Below, piece by piece: positions 1 through 11,764 of a stretch of DNA of 64,000 nt. The position numbers and the translations under genes are program-made. The stretch lies in assembly GCA_000499405.2 (NCBI GenBank), contig HG738140.1, positions 4,177,202 through 4,241,201 on the forward strand, read 5' to 3'. The stretch comes from Onchocerca volvulus (lineage: Eukaryota; Nematoda; Chromadorea; Rhabditida; Onchocercidae). Each line of letters begins with the position of its first letter. Position 1 is the stretch's first letter. The notes under the pieces are model-generated. The model was given only the letters and a program-made list of their open reading frames with translations. It searched no databases and had not been told where the DNA came from.

Positions 1-590
1 ATAATGAAGCGGCAGAAGTTTTCAAATCTTGAAAACAATGAAAAGTTCGCTTTTGTAAGGGATAGAGTAGAGGTAAGGAAAATTGTTTTTTTGATTTTTC
101 AAAACAACTGGCAGAATTAGCAAAACTGTGCAGTATTGCGCTTGGAAACCTGCAAGACAAATAATATCTCCAGAAATAGGCAGTATTGCTGACAGTTGAA
201 AATTTTCGGACATTTTCCCGCATTTATAAATTATTAGAAATTCTGTAACCCTCCCAATTAATCAAATTTTCTTAAGGAAAGAAATTTCCAGTTACGCGTC
301 TAATGAATTTGGATAATTCTTTCCTTTCTTTCTTTTTTTTTTTTCTTATATTGAAACGTTTTTATATTAGAAACATTTTTGATATTAAAACGTTTAAATA
401 TTAAACGCGTACATATGACTTTTAATCATTCCAATTTAATTATAAATATTAAAATTACCAAATTCAGTTCATTTGAAATTTAAAGTGGCTAAAGGAAACA
501 TATTACACAATTAAAAAAGCTATATTGATTTGAATTTTTGAGCAATCAGTGTAACGATTCGAAAGGCAAAATTTTATATCTATTTTATAA
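1..590 (-). pseudogene. 5' flank of a fourth serpentine receptor copy (copy D), cut by the left window edge
   Basis: This stretch aligns, with clear divergence, to the region just upstream of receptor copy C (about 22.61-23.1 kb) in the same orientation. Shared blocks include the AGCAGAAGTTTTCAAA segment at the very start and the run of short AT-rich blocks after it. In copy C the corresponding first bases lie only a few nucleotides upstream of the start codon, so the coding part of copy D should begin just left of base 1. The match resumes at about 2290-3060 after an inserted Helitron fragment. Whether copy D is intact cannot be judged here. The 63-codon reading frame at 22-213 (-) lies in flank sequence and is probably not a gene. 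Confidence 0.6.
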
Positions 591-599
591 ATGAAAATG

Positions 600-2285
600 T
601 AATTCGTTTGAAAGAGGTGAAGAATTTGCAATGACGCAACGAATAAATAAATGAGACTTTAATGGCATCTGAAATAAATCAAGCATTAAATATTTCGCAT
701 TATCTATCATCCTTCTTCTTCATTAATGGCTAATAATTGGAAGATACTGTTAAAACTTTATCGGAAAATTTATTTATTTCGTGTGGGAGTATCTGATTTT
801 TATTATGTGGGACTTTCTGGTAAAATGTCATTTTTATTTCTACTTTTTTTTTTTTTTGATTTTATTTTTTGCTGTTTTTACTTTTTGATGGTTAAGTTTT
901 CCAGCACTTACAAACTTTGACATAAAATATCATTCGAAAAGGTGCGTATTTTTATGTAGGTGCACTTTTTTTCCCGTCACATCTGTGACAGGTAAAAGCA
1001 AGTGAGCGGGCTGCAAAGCTATTGACCGCATCTACTTTTTTTGATAAAGCTTGAAGTCACCAATTGTAAGACGCCATACTGGAGGAAGAGGAGTCCCAAA
1101 GTTGGTTTTAGTCTTACAGTTCCACGACAGTAAGAGTTCAAATCCAGTCACAAGTTAATTTCCGTTTTGTGGCTACACATAGAGAAATGCGTGTCCAGCT
1201 GCGAAACGATCAATCAGCTGAGATTATTCTCGCATCAGTTACTGGAAATTGAGAACGGAAAGGTAGTGGTTGATCTGACCTCAGAGCGAATTTCATTGAC
1301 TCAGTATTTCTGCAATTAACGAAGGCAAAGGAAGAATTGATTGGAAACGTATTTCCCATATTCAAACCTATTATAATAATCACGATTTACTGAGTAACAA
1401 GTAATTTTTTTTGCCAAGAACAAAGAAATCTACGAACTTAGCAATAATATTCAGTCTAACATTCAGAACGAAGCAGTCACAAGCGAGCCCATCAACATTT
1501 TTGTCGAAACAGATGAGGCGGGTTTTTGAATACACATGATCTGCCAGAGATGCCACCATTGCAATTGAAACGCCATTGCCAATTATCATGTTGCGAAATA
1601 TCAACCAACCAAAACTTTGCAACACTTGCAGTAAAAAATTAATGAGGAACATCGTAGAAGTCGTAATCTTGACAAGGATTTTTCAAAGGTAAAGATGTCT
1701 TATACCTCGTTTTCCTATGATTTAAACGAATATGCCATTTCAATTTAAGAGATTGCAATTCGGTTAGCGTTTGCATTAACCATCAACAAAGCTCAAGGTC
1801 AGTCTTTAGAATTGTGCAGTTTAAATCCAGAAACCGATTTCTTCTCAAATGGATTATTATACGCTGTGTGTTCTAGAGTAACAAACCAGACATCTCCATA
1901 TCTGCACAGAAAATGGAACAACAAAAAATATGCATACCACATTTATTGCGAAATTAAACATATTATTAGAAACGTGTGTTCTCTTTTCTTTCGTTTTTGC
2001 TGCGAAAGCCGAAGGATGTCAGATAGCGCCACGAAAATTATTGTAAACAAAGAGTGCTGAAGATCAAGTGACGCAACATAGGTTCAAAGAGACGATACAT
2101 ATGTTTACTGCCAAAACGCTCCAATTCATAGATAAACAATGTAAGGCCAAACAATCAAGAAGATGAAGATCAGATAAAGGGAAGAATCTCGAAAGGATTC
2201 AAAAGAACAGGATTTGTAGTTCAAGTTCAACTTCAAGTTCGGAGTTTTTGCAGCAATTCAGCAACAGCAGCAGTTCGGATTCAAA
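600..2285 (+). mobile_element. Decayed Helitron fragment (helicase C-terminal part plus 3' tail)
   Basis: From about 1170 to 2060 the + strand encodes, with frameshifts and stops, the C-terminal part of a Helitron PIF1-like helicase. A block around 1190-1380 matches the same helicase block of the larger Helitron at 59.6-59.95 kb. The block at 1780-1900 contains LTINKAQGQSLELC followed by a degenerate YAVCSRV motif, the hallmark of the SF1B helicase C-terminus. The tail at 2000-2280 is shared with the tail of the large element (58.7-59.0 kb, opposite strand) and with a copy inside an IFT140 intron (29.76-30.1 kb). The fragment interrupts homology between this region and the flank of receptor copy C, so it inserted after that duplication. 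It is not functional. The left boundary near 600 is approximate, and 600-1080 holds no recognisable coding sequence. Confidence 0.75.
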
Positions 2286-2289
2286 GCGA

Positions 2290-3060
2290 TTAACATTAAT
2301 GGCAATATGAAATTGAAAAAATGAGGTTGATGAACTGAAAGTTTGCATCATAAAATTTATAAATTTACCACTTTTCTAAAGTCTAAATTTGTGAACCAAT
2401 TAAAATACATATTCTATGCGAAAACGGATAGGAAAGACAACGTAACTAATTATCGTTTTATTGTTCGTTCAAAAAGCGATGAAGTGAAGCTTAATGAACT
2501 GAAGGTTTGTTTCACAAAATTTAATACAGCACATTATTTTTCGAGAGTTTGAATTTCAAAATAAATCAAAGTATATATCATATGTATAACCAGATGAAAT
2601 AACAATGTAACTAAATATAACTTATTGTTTGCTTCAGAAATTATTGAAATTGAAATATCTGATTGAGTAAGAGACATTATTAATGTGTAAAAATTTTTGT
2701 TGTTTTGGTTTCGCCAACATATATTTCATTTGGTTACGAATAAAAGAAAATTTTATTTTGCAGAAATGAATATTCTGGTAGTTCAACCTTGGAAATAACC
2801 AATTTTTTCATATTTTCCCTAATTATTGACAAAATATTATTTAGGAACATTTCTGAAAATAGCCTCAGCAAAGGTGGTCTACGGTAGTTATTTGTGGAAT
2901 TTCAAGATGAAATTAAATTGAACCGAATAGCTTCAATCTATTATTTGTTCGCAGTGAAAGGATATGAAGCATTTAGTATATTTTGTTTTATTAGATTCAA
3001 AATAAATCCGAGAGAAGCATAAGTGAATATTGAGAAAAGATGAAACGTTGTGATTTTTTA
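2290..3060 (-). repeat. Continuation of the copy D upstream flank
   Basis: The stretch resumes the diverged match to copy C upstream sequence. Blocks at 2290-2640 correspond to about 23.1-23.3 kb, and blocks at 2700-3060 to about 24.6-24.97 kb, including the shared TATTGAGAAAAGATGAAAC near the right end. Sequence between these blocks in copy C is missing here. No coding capacity is evident; the short reading frame at 2343-2552 is inside this flank. Confidence 0.6.
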
Positions 3061-3259
3061 AATCAATTTTTTGGTCCAGCAAAAATTCGTATTAGAATAA
3101 AAAAATTTTATGTGAATTTTCAGGAGATATTGATATGATTCGAGATTATTTTCAAATAGTTTCCATTTTCTTCATGCTTTTTTGATTTTTGCAGGGGATC
3201 TTGTCTCATATATTGGTAATACATTTTATGTGCTTGATCCCGTTTTATTTGAGATACTG

Positions 3260-4265
3260 TTACTTTTATACCTTTTTGCTGCAAAATTATAATTCAAAAC
3301 TACTTTTCATTCTAAAATTTCAGAATCATTTGGAATTATTTGCACTTATGTCAAAATGATTAATACTTCGAATAAATGCTTTGTAACTAGTTGAAGCTTG
3401 TAATAAATAACTAAAATTAACTAAAAATTTGCACCTTTAAAATTAATCGGATTTCTTTTGAAAAAAAATTCGAAATTTTTATTCAAATAATTGCTCCATA
3501 AATTTCATCTCAATGATTTCATATTTACAATAGACGATTGATCAGGTCGTACTGACTAAAATTTGCAAAAAGTGCTTGTTCCACATCCTAAAATTTTAAT
3601 TTCTTCACTATTTCTTTCAAAAGTTCTTGTAAAAATTTTAATGGAGTGGTGAAATACAAATAAAAAATCCTCATGCTCTTTTAGTCTTAAAACTTAAATA
3701 CCAGTAGACTTAATTGAATGGCATATTTCTGAGACATACCAAAGCGACATCAAGACGTCGCATTTTGATCACATATAAGCCCTATGTTCTCAGGTATATT
3801 TACTGGAATAGAATAGCACAATCAATAAACTGAAATAAATTAATAATTTATGGTATTATATGAAGTTGCCGACGAAAGAAATCGTAATATTCAAAAATCA
3901 TGTATATCTTTCAATAAATATTGATAGCTTTAAATTTCTACATTCATTTTATCAACTGTCAGATAGTAGAAAAGTTCATCGTTGCCTGAAGCACATAATT
4001 TATTATCTTTAAATTATCAAACCTTCCTATTTGTTATAACTAAAATGACAGTTCCATAATTCGACAGGAATTTGGATTTTTCAATGAAATCAAGAATTGA
4101 GATCGATAAAAATCAATCACGGCACAGGTTTAAACGTACTGCTTAGATAATTGTATCAGAATTCTTAAGATCAAAAAACTCCCAATGTTGACGCAATAGC
4201 AAACTCCCAATATTTATTTTGCTATTGCATTTTTGTTTCCATCATATATTTAAAGTGATTCAATG
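3260..4265 (-). pseudogene. Shrunken IFT140 pseudogene fragment (internal exons, - strand)
   Basis: Two blocks match the real IFT140 gene in the same orientation. Positions 3260-3500 match the intron and exon sequence around 27.29-27.64 kb. Positions 3520-4260 match about 31.1-31.96 kb, which covers the exons coding for the conserved [17 protein letters not shown] region and its neighbours. The 27.7-31.0 kb part of the gene is absent, and a further deletion removes part of the best-conserved exon near 3720. Substitutions and stops occur throughout, so this is a dead copy. It joins the opposite-orientation IFT140 tail near 4.27-4.39 kb, so the two fragments do not form one gene. Confidence 0.7.
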
Positions 4266-4389
4266 ATTTAGAAAACGGCTAGCATGATAGGGAATAATTT
4301 CGTTTAAAAATCATGTGAAAATGAAATTGGTATTTTTGGGAAGAATAAAAGAAAGCTGATCCGACGGAGGAGCAAATGTACGGCAATGA

Positions 4390-5983
4390 ACAAATTTCTA
4401 AATTCTATTCTAAAACAAGTGTTAAAGTCAGATTCGGAAAAAATCATGCAAGCTTAAGAAAGCATTGCAAAAAAATTTTTAATAGATTAAACAAGTTTTT
4501 AGTTATTTGTATAATTGTTATTGTTTGCATTAAAGGAATCGAGTTCAAATTATTTCGTCACATTTTAAGCAATGCGATCATTAGTCAAATCAGGTGACAC
4601 TGGAAGAATCGTATTTTTTGCGACAGCAGCAAGAAATAAAGAAATTTATATTTTCGCAGCTAATTACTTGCAAACACTAAATTGGAAAGAAGATGGCGAT
4701 CTAATGAAATAAATCGTTTTACAACAAAGCCAATGCACACGAACATTTAGCAAGCTTCTATGAAGCCTGTGCACAGGTTGTTTATCTACTTACCTAACTT
4801 AAATAAATTGTTGCCACATCTAAAGAAATATGCACAAGCATTTACTTTAAATTATAAATCTTTTCGAAGATTGAGATTTTATGAAAATAGTAGACAGAAA
4901 GTTCCCAAAAAGATAAAGAGTATTCACTAATAATCAAAAACAGTAATGAGAAATATTGAAAAGGCAAAATTGAATTATTTGGAATATGCAATTTTGTACA
5001 GTGTTAAAGATTGAGAAATTTGGTCAAAATCTGTATCTTTTTTCATATTTATATCTATTTATAAAGTGGAAAATTCGCTAATAGCAGAAATAAAGTGATC
5101 TGATTATTTTGAAAAGCACACTTTAAAATGAAAACAATGTAAATTGTAGCAATTAATAAGAAATAAAAGCAGACTAGTTTCATTTCAGGTCGAAATTGAT
5201 GATTATAGTGACTATAATGAGGCTCTTAATGAAACGTTACGTTGTATTAAGAAAAATAATAGTTAAAATGAAAAATAATAGTTAAAATGAATATTTAACG
5301 GAAAAACAAGCCTAATTACATCAAGCTATTGGAAACATTAGAGAATCCATACAAAAAACGTGAAAATTCAATATTTTTTTTTTAAGTTTTCAATAAAAAT
5401 TTAAGCAGTCGAATGGTTTTAGCTTTATCCATGTGGAAATCATGCGACATCTATATAATATTCAAAATTCATATTTTTAGTGTTTACGAATTGGATTCCA
5501 CCGATGCAATCCAACAATTAGAAGCACTTGCAGATGACAAGGAAGCCTGTAAAAATATCCGGCTTGGAGATATCTATGCTGTGATGATTATGCACAATGT
5601 CCATAAGACAAACTACAGAAAAGTTTCTACTTGAATTTTAAGAAATTCAGATAACCATTGTTTTTTTTTTTTCGGTTTAGAAACTCAGAAGAATGGATAG
5701 TTTGTTGAGTTTCTCTATTAATTTCATTAAGTTTCAGGCTTATTCATTAATACAGAAACTTAAAGAACGTGAGCCATATATCGAGCTGAATCGTTTTGTG
5801 AGCAAAGAAATGCAAGACGTCATTTGTGATGAACTTAAATTGCCACATTTCACAAATAATGAGAAAATTGGATCGGAATCCAGTGAAGATCAGCGACTTG
5901 ATGATGAAGTGGATTATAGTTACGCAATGAAGAGACATATTCAACGGGAAAATAAAGCTTTCGATGAAAAGAACTTTGAATGA
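4390..5983 (+). pseudogene. Inverted, truncated copy of the IFT140 3' exons
   Basis: Read on the + strand, this segment repeats the last four exons of IFT140 (real exons at 26602-26814, 25989-26164, 25733-25874 and 25371-25616, - strand). The first two copied exons are broken: an in-frame stop follows the LMK codons near 4710, and around 5250-5290 a short unit is duplicated and contains stops. The last two (about 5482-5623 and 5738-5983) are almost identical to the real ones, with intact splice sites and frame. They differ by a single residue in the last exon (Ile versus Leu) and one in the preceding exon. Nothing upstream could supply a start, so this is a gene tail carried along by the inverted duplication. 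The sharp rise in identity near 5.45 kb suggests later homogenisation. Confidence 0.85.
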
Positions 5984-8713
5984 AACTTAAATTTAATAAA
6001 AATTTTATGATTTGGACATGTTTTTCTTTTTTTTTTTTCTTGCAATAATAAATAGAAATATTTCCAATTTCAAGGAAAAAAATCATTTGAGCTCCTTGGC
6101 ATATTTCTGTTATTTTCGTTTTTTTCTTTCAGGCAGGTTCCTTTTCCAATGTTTTTGTCTTCCTGGAATTTTAATGAACATTTAATCTTACGTCAAACTA
6201 TTAGACCGATGCATGAAAAACATATGTGCTTTCAGACATCAGTTTCAAATTACTATGGTTTTTTTAATGCATTTTTATTGCTCAAAATAAAAATTCTAAT
6301 AAATAATAGTTTTTACCATGAAAAATAGGTTTGTTTATTCATGTAATATATGAATCTGTCAAAAGATGAAAAAAATGATCCAAAAGTCTGCAAAGTTTCA
6401 TCTTTTCTCAATATACAAGTATGTTGCTCCCTGATCTATCCTGAATCTGCTGAAGCAAAAATACCCTAACATTTTGTCATTCCCCTACTGTGACGAAATA
6501 ATTGATTCAATTTAACTTCATTTTAGAATTCCACAAACAAATACCGGTTCACTTGCATTGAGGTTATTTCCATATTCCCAGAAATGTACTCAAATGATTT
6601 TATATTAATAATTAAGAAAAATATGAAAAAAAAATTTAAAAAAAATTAGGTTTCCAGGAGAAAATCACCAGAATGTTTATTCATGCAAAATAATAATTTT
6701 CTTTTTTTAACTTGGAAATACTTAATTTTAATTTTTTATTTAAACATTTGATTTTGATTTTTTTTTTCGTGGAAACATTTAATCTTAGTTTTTGATTCTC
6801 TTAAAATGAATTTCATCCAGGTGAAGTGCATGTTAAGGAAATACAAAAAAAAAAAAATTAAATTTTCTGCTCAATAATAGTTTTCTTGCTCAACTCGATG
6901 AGAACTATTTACATTGTCGATTTATCTGTTTATATATAAGATATGCATTTTAATTGGTTTAGAAATTTAGACTTCTGAAAAGTAACCAATGTATAAGTTT
7001 CGTGACTCTTCTTTGAATTCATTGAACTTATTTTTTTCAATTTCTAAGCATCGATTCATTTAATTTCACTTTATTGAGCTCATTTCTTCCATTTTTCATT
7101 TCCATTACTGTAAAATGTTCTCCGAAATTCAGTGGGTGTTTCCATATTTCATTACTTATAAACATTTTTGTCTTTAACTGGATATTTTAAAATTCAAATC
7201 AAAATTGTGCAATATAATATATTTAATACTCTTTCCCAGTATTTGATTTCCAATGAACTAGACCTAGCAATTTTGAAATCCATAAGTACCTTAAGTGTAG
7301 TTATTGTCCAAAAATCATATATGCGTATTTTAATATTATAGGAATTTAATATTAAAAATTTTTCGATTTCATTTGGTTTCTAATTGAAAATTTTCTACCT
7401 TAAAGCAACTTAATCAAGCGCGGTGTTATAGAATCCCGAATAATTGATAAATGCGGAAATTTTTCAGGAATATTTTTCTTCCACATTACTGACCTACTTC
7501 AGGAGATATTAGTTGTCTTGCAGATAAGATTATCAGTTGCAATACTGTAAAGTATTGCATATGATAACATGGAGGTAAACAATCCCCTTTGTGGTATACT
7601 GAAAATGTTATAAATTGTGCCATAGTTGAAAGTATGACCCCTTTATATTAAAGTTTATATTTTTTTGTGAATTATCTCTTTTTGCGTCATAAATTAATGT
7701 ATTGTGAACTGTACAGAGTTCACATGCAATGAACAACATCACAGAGTTCTTATCTGTAGGAATTCATTCATGCAGTCCTTTGCTCTGATTAGTATTCGAT
7801 GCATTTTTCCACTTCTCAATACCAGTAACCCACAGATAACTTTCTTGCTATTTAAAGGAAATTCAAATTATCGGTTGTATTATCGACATTCACTAATTTA
7901 TTGTGTATCGTAGTCGTGGCAAATAAAATTGATCATATCGAGGATTTCATTACATAACAAAATCACCTGTTCCTCAACAAAAAACCTTTCACAGACTACC
8001 TTCATGACATGATGAAATGTATGTTGAGGAAATCAAAAAAAATATGGAAATATTTGTTCTCTGGTAATATATCTTGATATTTCAATTTAAATAATTTTTG
8101 AAGCGATTAAGCGATAATTGGACTTTCGAGAAGTAATAAATTGTATAAATTTTATTGCACAAATGTTAAATTCATTGGGCTCATTTTTTCAATCTCACAT
8201 TGCCATTACTTTAAATGTGTCTGAAATTCAACAAGTCTTTTCATTAAGTTTTTTATCATTTATAAATAATTTTGCACTTCTAATTGCGTCGTTGAATATT
8301 CTAAAATTCAAATCCATTCGGCTTTTATAACTGAGTAATATATTAAGTGTCATTCAGTTACTTTAAATATCAAATGGACTAAATTTAACAATTTTTTTTT
8401 TTTCATTTATTATTAGAATGGAATATCTAAAAGTTGTATGTGCGTATTTTAATATAAAAATATTTTAGCACCAAACGAAGACATTCAAATTCATTTGATA
8501 TATAACTGAAAATTTCTTATCTTACAGAAATTTTATTGAGTGGGAGTACTGCAGAATTTCTAATAATTTATAAGTACAATATTCTATTCGAAAGGTTAAA
8601 CTGTCATCATTATTAGCCTATTTTAGAAGATATTATTTACCTTGCAATACTGTACAATTTTGCCAATTCTTCAGTTGTTTTGAAGATTTCTGCTCTATTT
8701 CTCTTTCATATCA

Positions 8714-9227
8714 ATGAATTTTGCTATTAACGAAACAACAACTGATGACATTGCTCTAAAAACTGGAAGCCATGTTTTGCACACATATGCTTATTTATTC
8801 GTCGGTATACTGGTCACATTGGTCAGCATTCTTCCCGCCTTTCCGCTTGTGAGAATGCGTAAAGAATTCAGGTGAACTAATATATCTCATAAAGATTCAG
8901 TGAAAATATGCATTGAACATATTTTGATGAACAATTTCATCAAAAAATCATCACCAAACAAGACATAAGCATTTCAAATATCAGTTCGAATATAGAAGAT
9001 CATTCCAAGATAGTACATAGATTACATATGAGCAGATTGAATTGTTTCAGGGATCATTACACCATTCTTGCAGTTGCATTTTTTAACAGTGAATTAGCTG
9101 GAATCAGTGCGATATTATTGGGAATAAAAAGAACAATCATTTCTGCCGGTGTAGAACGATTTATCAATCATTGCGGATGTGTGCTAAATGTTTGTTTATT
9201 TTTTGAAAAACATAACGAAAATCATTC

Positions 9228-9260
<33 letters not shown>

Positions 9261-11117
9261 TTCAAAACCTTGAGAAATGCAGCAGAAACTTTCAGAGAAG
9301 AAAACACAAAAAAAGGAAGAAAAAAAATCTAAACAAATCTACTATATCAAAATAGAGAAAGTATTTAAAGTGATCCATTAATGATGTTTAGAATTGTTGA
9401 AAGCATTAAAATAAAATAGATAATAAATCAATTATTAGTAAAGAAATATGCGATTTTAATACAATCAATTCAAACAATAATCAGAATTATGATACTACGA
9501 ATTCAACAAATAAAATTCCAGGTGCCCACTCTTCTTCTAATGTCATATCTTCTGAATGGAACGAGTTTGTTAATGAACAGCGTGGAAAGACTTTGTGTTG
9601 TAACATTCCCATTATATTATTATATTCATAGTAGACGGATAAGCTATTCATTAATTGCTGTGCAATATGTAATTACTATCATTATGATCGCTTCTACAGT
9701 TGTTGCAAGTTTAATTGAACCGACTCGACGCATTTCGAATTTCTGCTGGTAAGTAATATAAGTTAGAACAAATAATCATAAACAATCATTTTAACAAGTC
9801 AAAACGAATAATCATTGCTTAAAACAAATCATCATTTTACTCCTAAACTTTCTTTGTCATCTTGGTTGTTGTATCAGATATTTTCCAAAATAAGACAATG
9901 AAATTGGGGGCATAATAATACTTACTGTTTTCTTTATTTTCAAAATCTACGATGTGAAAACTATTGCAGGTTGCAACACGTATTTTCACCTCCTTTTTTT
10001 GTAGCATCATTGCTATTGACTTACATTGTTTCGTTGCTGAGTGTTGTTCTAATGATTATTGCTGTTATCATTTTAAGAAAGTACGATTTTAAAAATTTGT
10101 ATTTTTAAAAATGAAACTATACCTTTTTAATTATATCATTCCCTGGTGTGGTCAATTGCTATCCCATACTATTCATTCTCTTACTTTTAAGCTGTTTAGT
10201 ATCCTCCATTCAGCATGAAATTCTTGTGATTTTGGATGGAAATATGATTGTTTAACAATAGATTAACCAGTCGTATAACAAATCAAAAGTAATCCTATTA
10301 TTTTCCTAATTTTACAAAAATGGGAAAAATTGGGAGGAATCAGATAGTTGTAATCCAATGATATCAGGATTTTTTGATATGTCTTTCGAGAGATCACAAG
10401 TAATAAATCAAACAGGCATGTTACAATATAAAACAAGCGTATCATAATTTTCCATATGACTTCACAGCTAGCGACAATGCTTCAAAATTAAAGTCAAATA
10501 TTTAATCATATCATTAGAATACTATTCACAGGAAGTTCGGTTCGCAGTTTCTTTCAAATCACTCATGTAATCGCAATTTGACACAATTTCTCAAAAATCA
10601 AAAACGATACACCCAAACATCGCTCATCTCTTGTTGCTTTACATTTTGTATGTTTTTTAGTTCCGATTTTTTTTACATAATTCTGACGAAGACTAAATTA
10701 TTTTGATGATAGCGAAAAATATCCGAGATTTTAGGATATAAGTTTCAAAAAGTCTTCAACATGCAGTGGACTAAGCAGTTGTGGGAAATATCGTGCCTGA
10801 ACTTTTTGCATATCTAAGTAGTGAATTTTATCAATAATTTTCTATTTTTATTGCTTTATTTTATTAGTTTCATCTTTACAGTTTTTGTCGTGTTACCATC
10901 AATTGCGGAACAGATTAATCGGATGAAAACTTCTGTAGTGTCTGAAATCATTGTGATGTGTTGTGTTTATTTGCGTTTACTGAATTCCTGCAATTTGGTA
11001 ATTGTATTTTTGTATCGTCAAAGAGATTTACGGCATGCTGCAATGCGATATATCAAAGATCAATTCTGTGGACGAAAAGATTATGTTCAATCAATCAAAA
11101 CATGTCCAAACAATTAA
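8714..11117 (+). CDS. Serpentine (Srsx-like) seven-transmembrane receptor, copy A
   Basis: Six exons with matching phases give 328 codons: 8714-8871, 9051-9189, 9522-9748, 9970-10080, 10532-10647 and 10882-11117. The product is a nematode-type chemoreceptor-like GPCR expected in the plasma membrane of sensory cells; its ligand is unknown. Hydrophobic segments include TM1 (about residues 25-45), TM2 (exon 2), TM3 (about 100-120, preceded by Cys96) and TM5 in exon 4. TM6 starts in exon 5 after the basic QKRYTQTS loop, and TM7 lies in exon 6 with LLNSCNLVIVFLYRQRDLR. ERLCVV at about 121-126 takes the place of the DRY motif at the end of TM3. The family label Srsx is by resemblance only. The last residues differ from copies B and C because the sequence changes just before an LTR-like insertion downstream. 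Only splice-site quality (exon 2 donor GTTTGT) leaves doubt. Confidence 0.8.
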
Positions 11118-11177
11118 ATGTTTGATGAAAAAACAAAACAAATCATGCTATTTTTCTGATTTGAATTCAATTAGCTT

Positions 11178-11737
11178 GCTTACGTCGCTGAAATCGCGAG
11201 AATGAAAAAAGAAAACCAATCCAGTTAATTTGCTTACGTGATTCATTCGTTTTAAAACTGACGTTGCGTATTTGTTGTTGTTAATTGTGAAATCATTTTT
11301 TTTCCTTTTTTTGCCAATTAAGTCGGTGAACTTTAAAAAAGAACTCACCTTCATCATACGCTAACTACAAGCACATTCTTATCTGCTAACAAAGGCGAAT
11401 ACTTCTGAAACAACAAAGGAGCTTTCTTGCAGTCCAAAAATGGTAAAGAATCCTCCGTCCACGAAGAAGAGAGTCCTGAGCATGAAAATCATTTCAAAAG
11501 ACAACCAAAACTTAGTCGGATGGTCCAGTTCTTGGATTTTCTTTTATTGAATAATCTTGTTTCCTTTTCTTCATATCATGTTCTCTTCATAAAAGTTGTC
11601 CCTTTTATATTATTGAAATTGTTTTGTTGAAATAACTGTTGTTGTTATATAATTGATGCGTTCGTTGATTATCATGAAATTTATTATAGTAAAGGTTAAA
11701 ATTACTCAAGCTTGAGGTTCGTTTCCAAGTGAGTGAA
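11178..11737 (+). mobile_element. LTR-like insertion downstream of receptor copy A (candidate solo LTR)
   Basis: The block starts with GTCGCTGAAATCGCGAG and ends near GTTTCCAAGT, after an AGTAAAGG segment that corresponds to AATAAAGG in the copy next to receptor B. A diverged copy lies at 17712-18235, directly in front of the Bel/Pao pol fragment. Downstream of this block, homology to the 3' flank of receptor B resumes (about 11.77 kb onward versus 17.16 kb onward), so the block interrupts that flank. Length, position and a polyadenylation-like signal fit a solo LTR of the Bel/Pao element. Target-site duplications were not established. Confidence 0.45.
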
Positions 11738-11764
11738 GCAAAAGAATTGAAGAAAACCTGTGAG

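Larger units (their letters stand above)
4390..11117 (+). repeat. Left arm of a large inverted duplication (IFT140 tail + receptor copy A)
   Basis: This arm corresponds, as reverse complement, to about 20.24-26.97 kb. Order is preserved: IFT140 3' exons, intergenic sequence, receptor gene. Identity is uneven. It is close to complete at about 5.45-8.1 kb (versus 23.25-25.9 kb), including non-coding DNA; for example the 69-codon frames at 7704-7913 and 23441-23650 translate identically. It is much lower at 4.39-5.4 kb and at 8.1-9.5 kb. The stretch 5984-8713 contains no recognisable gene. Confidence 0.85.

Noticed and set aside
976..989. GTCACA-TC-TGTGAC hairpin as a second Helitron end
   Set aside because: It is not followed by a CTRR-like end on either strand at the expected distance, and such short stems occur by chance.
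4376..5983. A second functional IFT140-related gene on the + strand
   Set aside because: Only the last four exons are present, two are broken by stops and rearrangement, and no start or upstream exons exist.
7704..7913. 69-codon frame identical at 7704-7913 and 23441-23650
   Set aside because: Its conservation is explained by the near-identical inverted arms. The related copy B flank does not keep the frame, and no protein motif is evident.
10263..10445. Minus-strand frame beginning MIRLFYIVTCLF, also present at 16190-16456 and 20910-21185
   Set aside because: It lies in the intron between receptor exons 4 and 5 in every copy. It varies by insertions and start position and looks like an antisense chance frame, hydrophobic because of its T-rich sequence.
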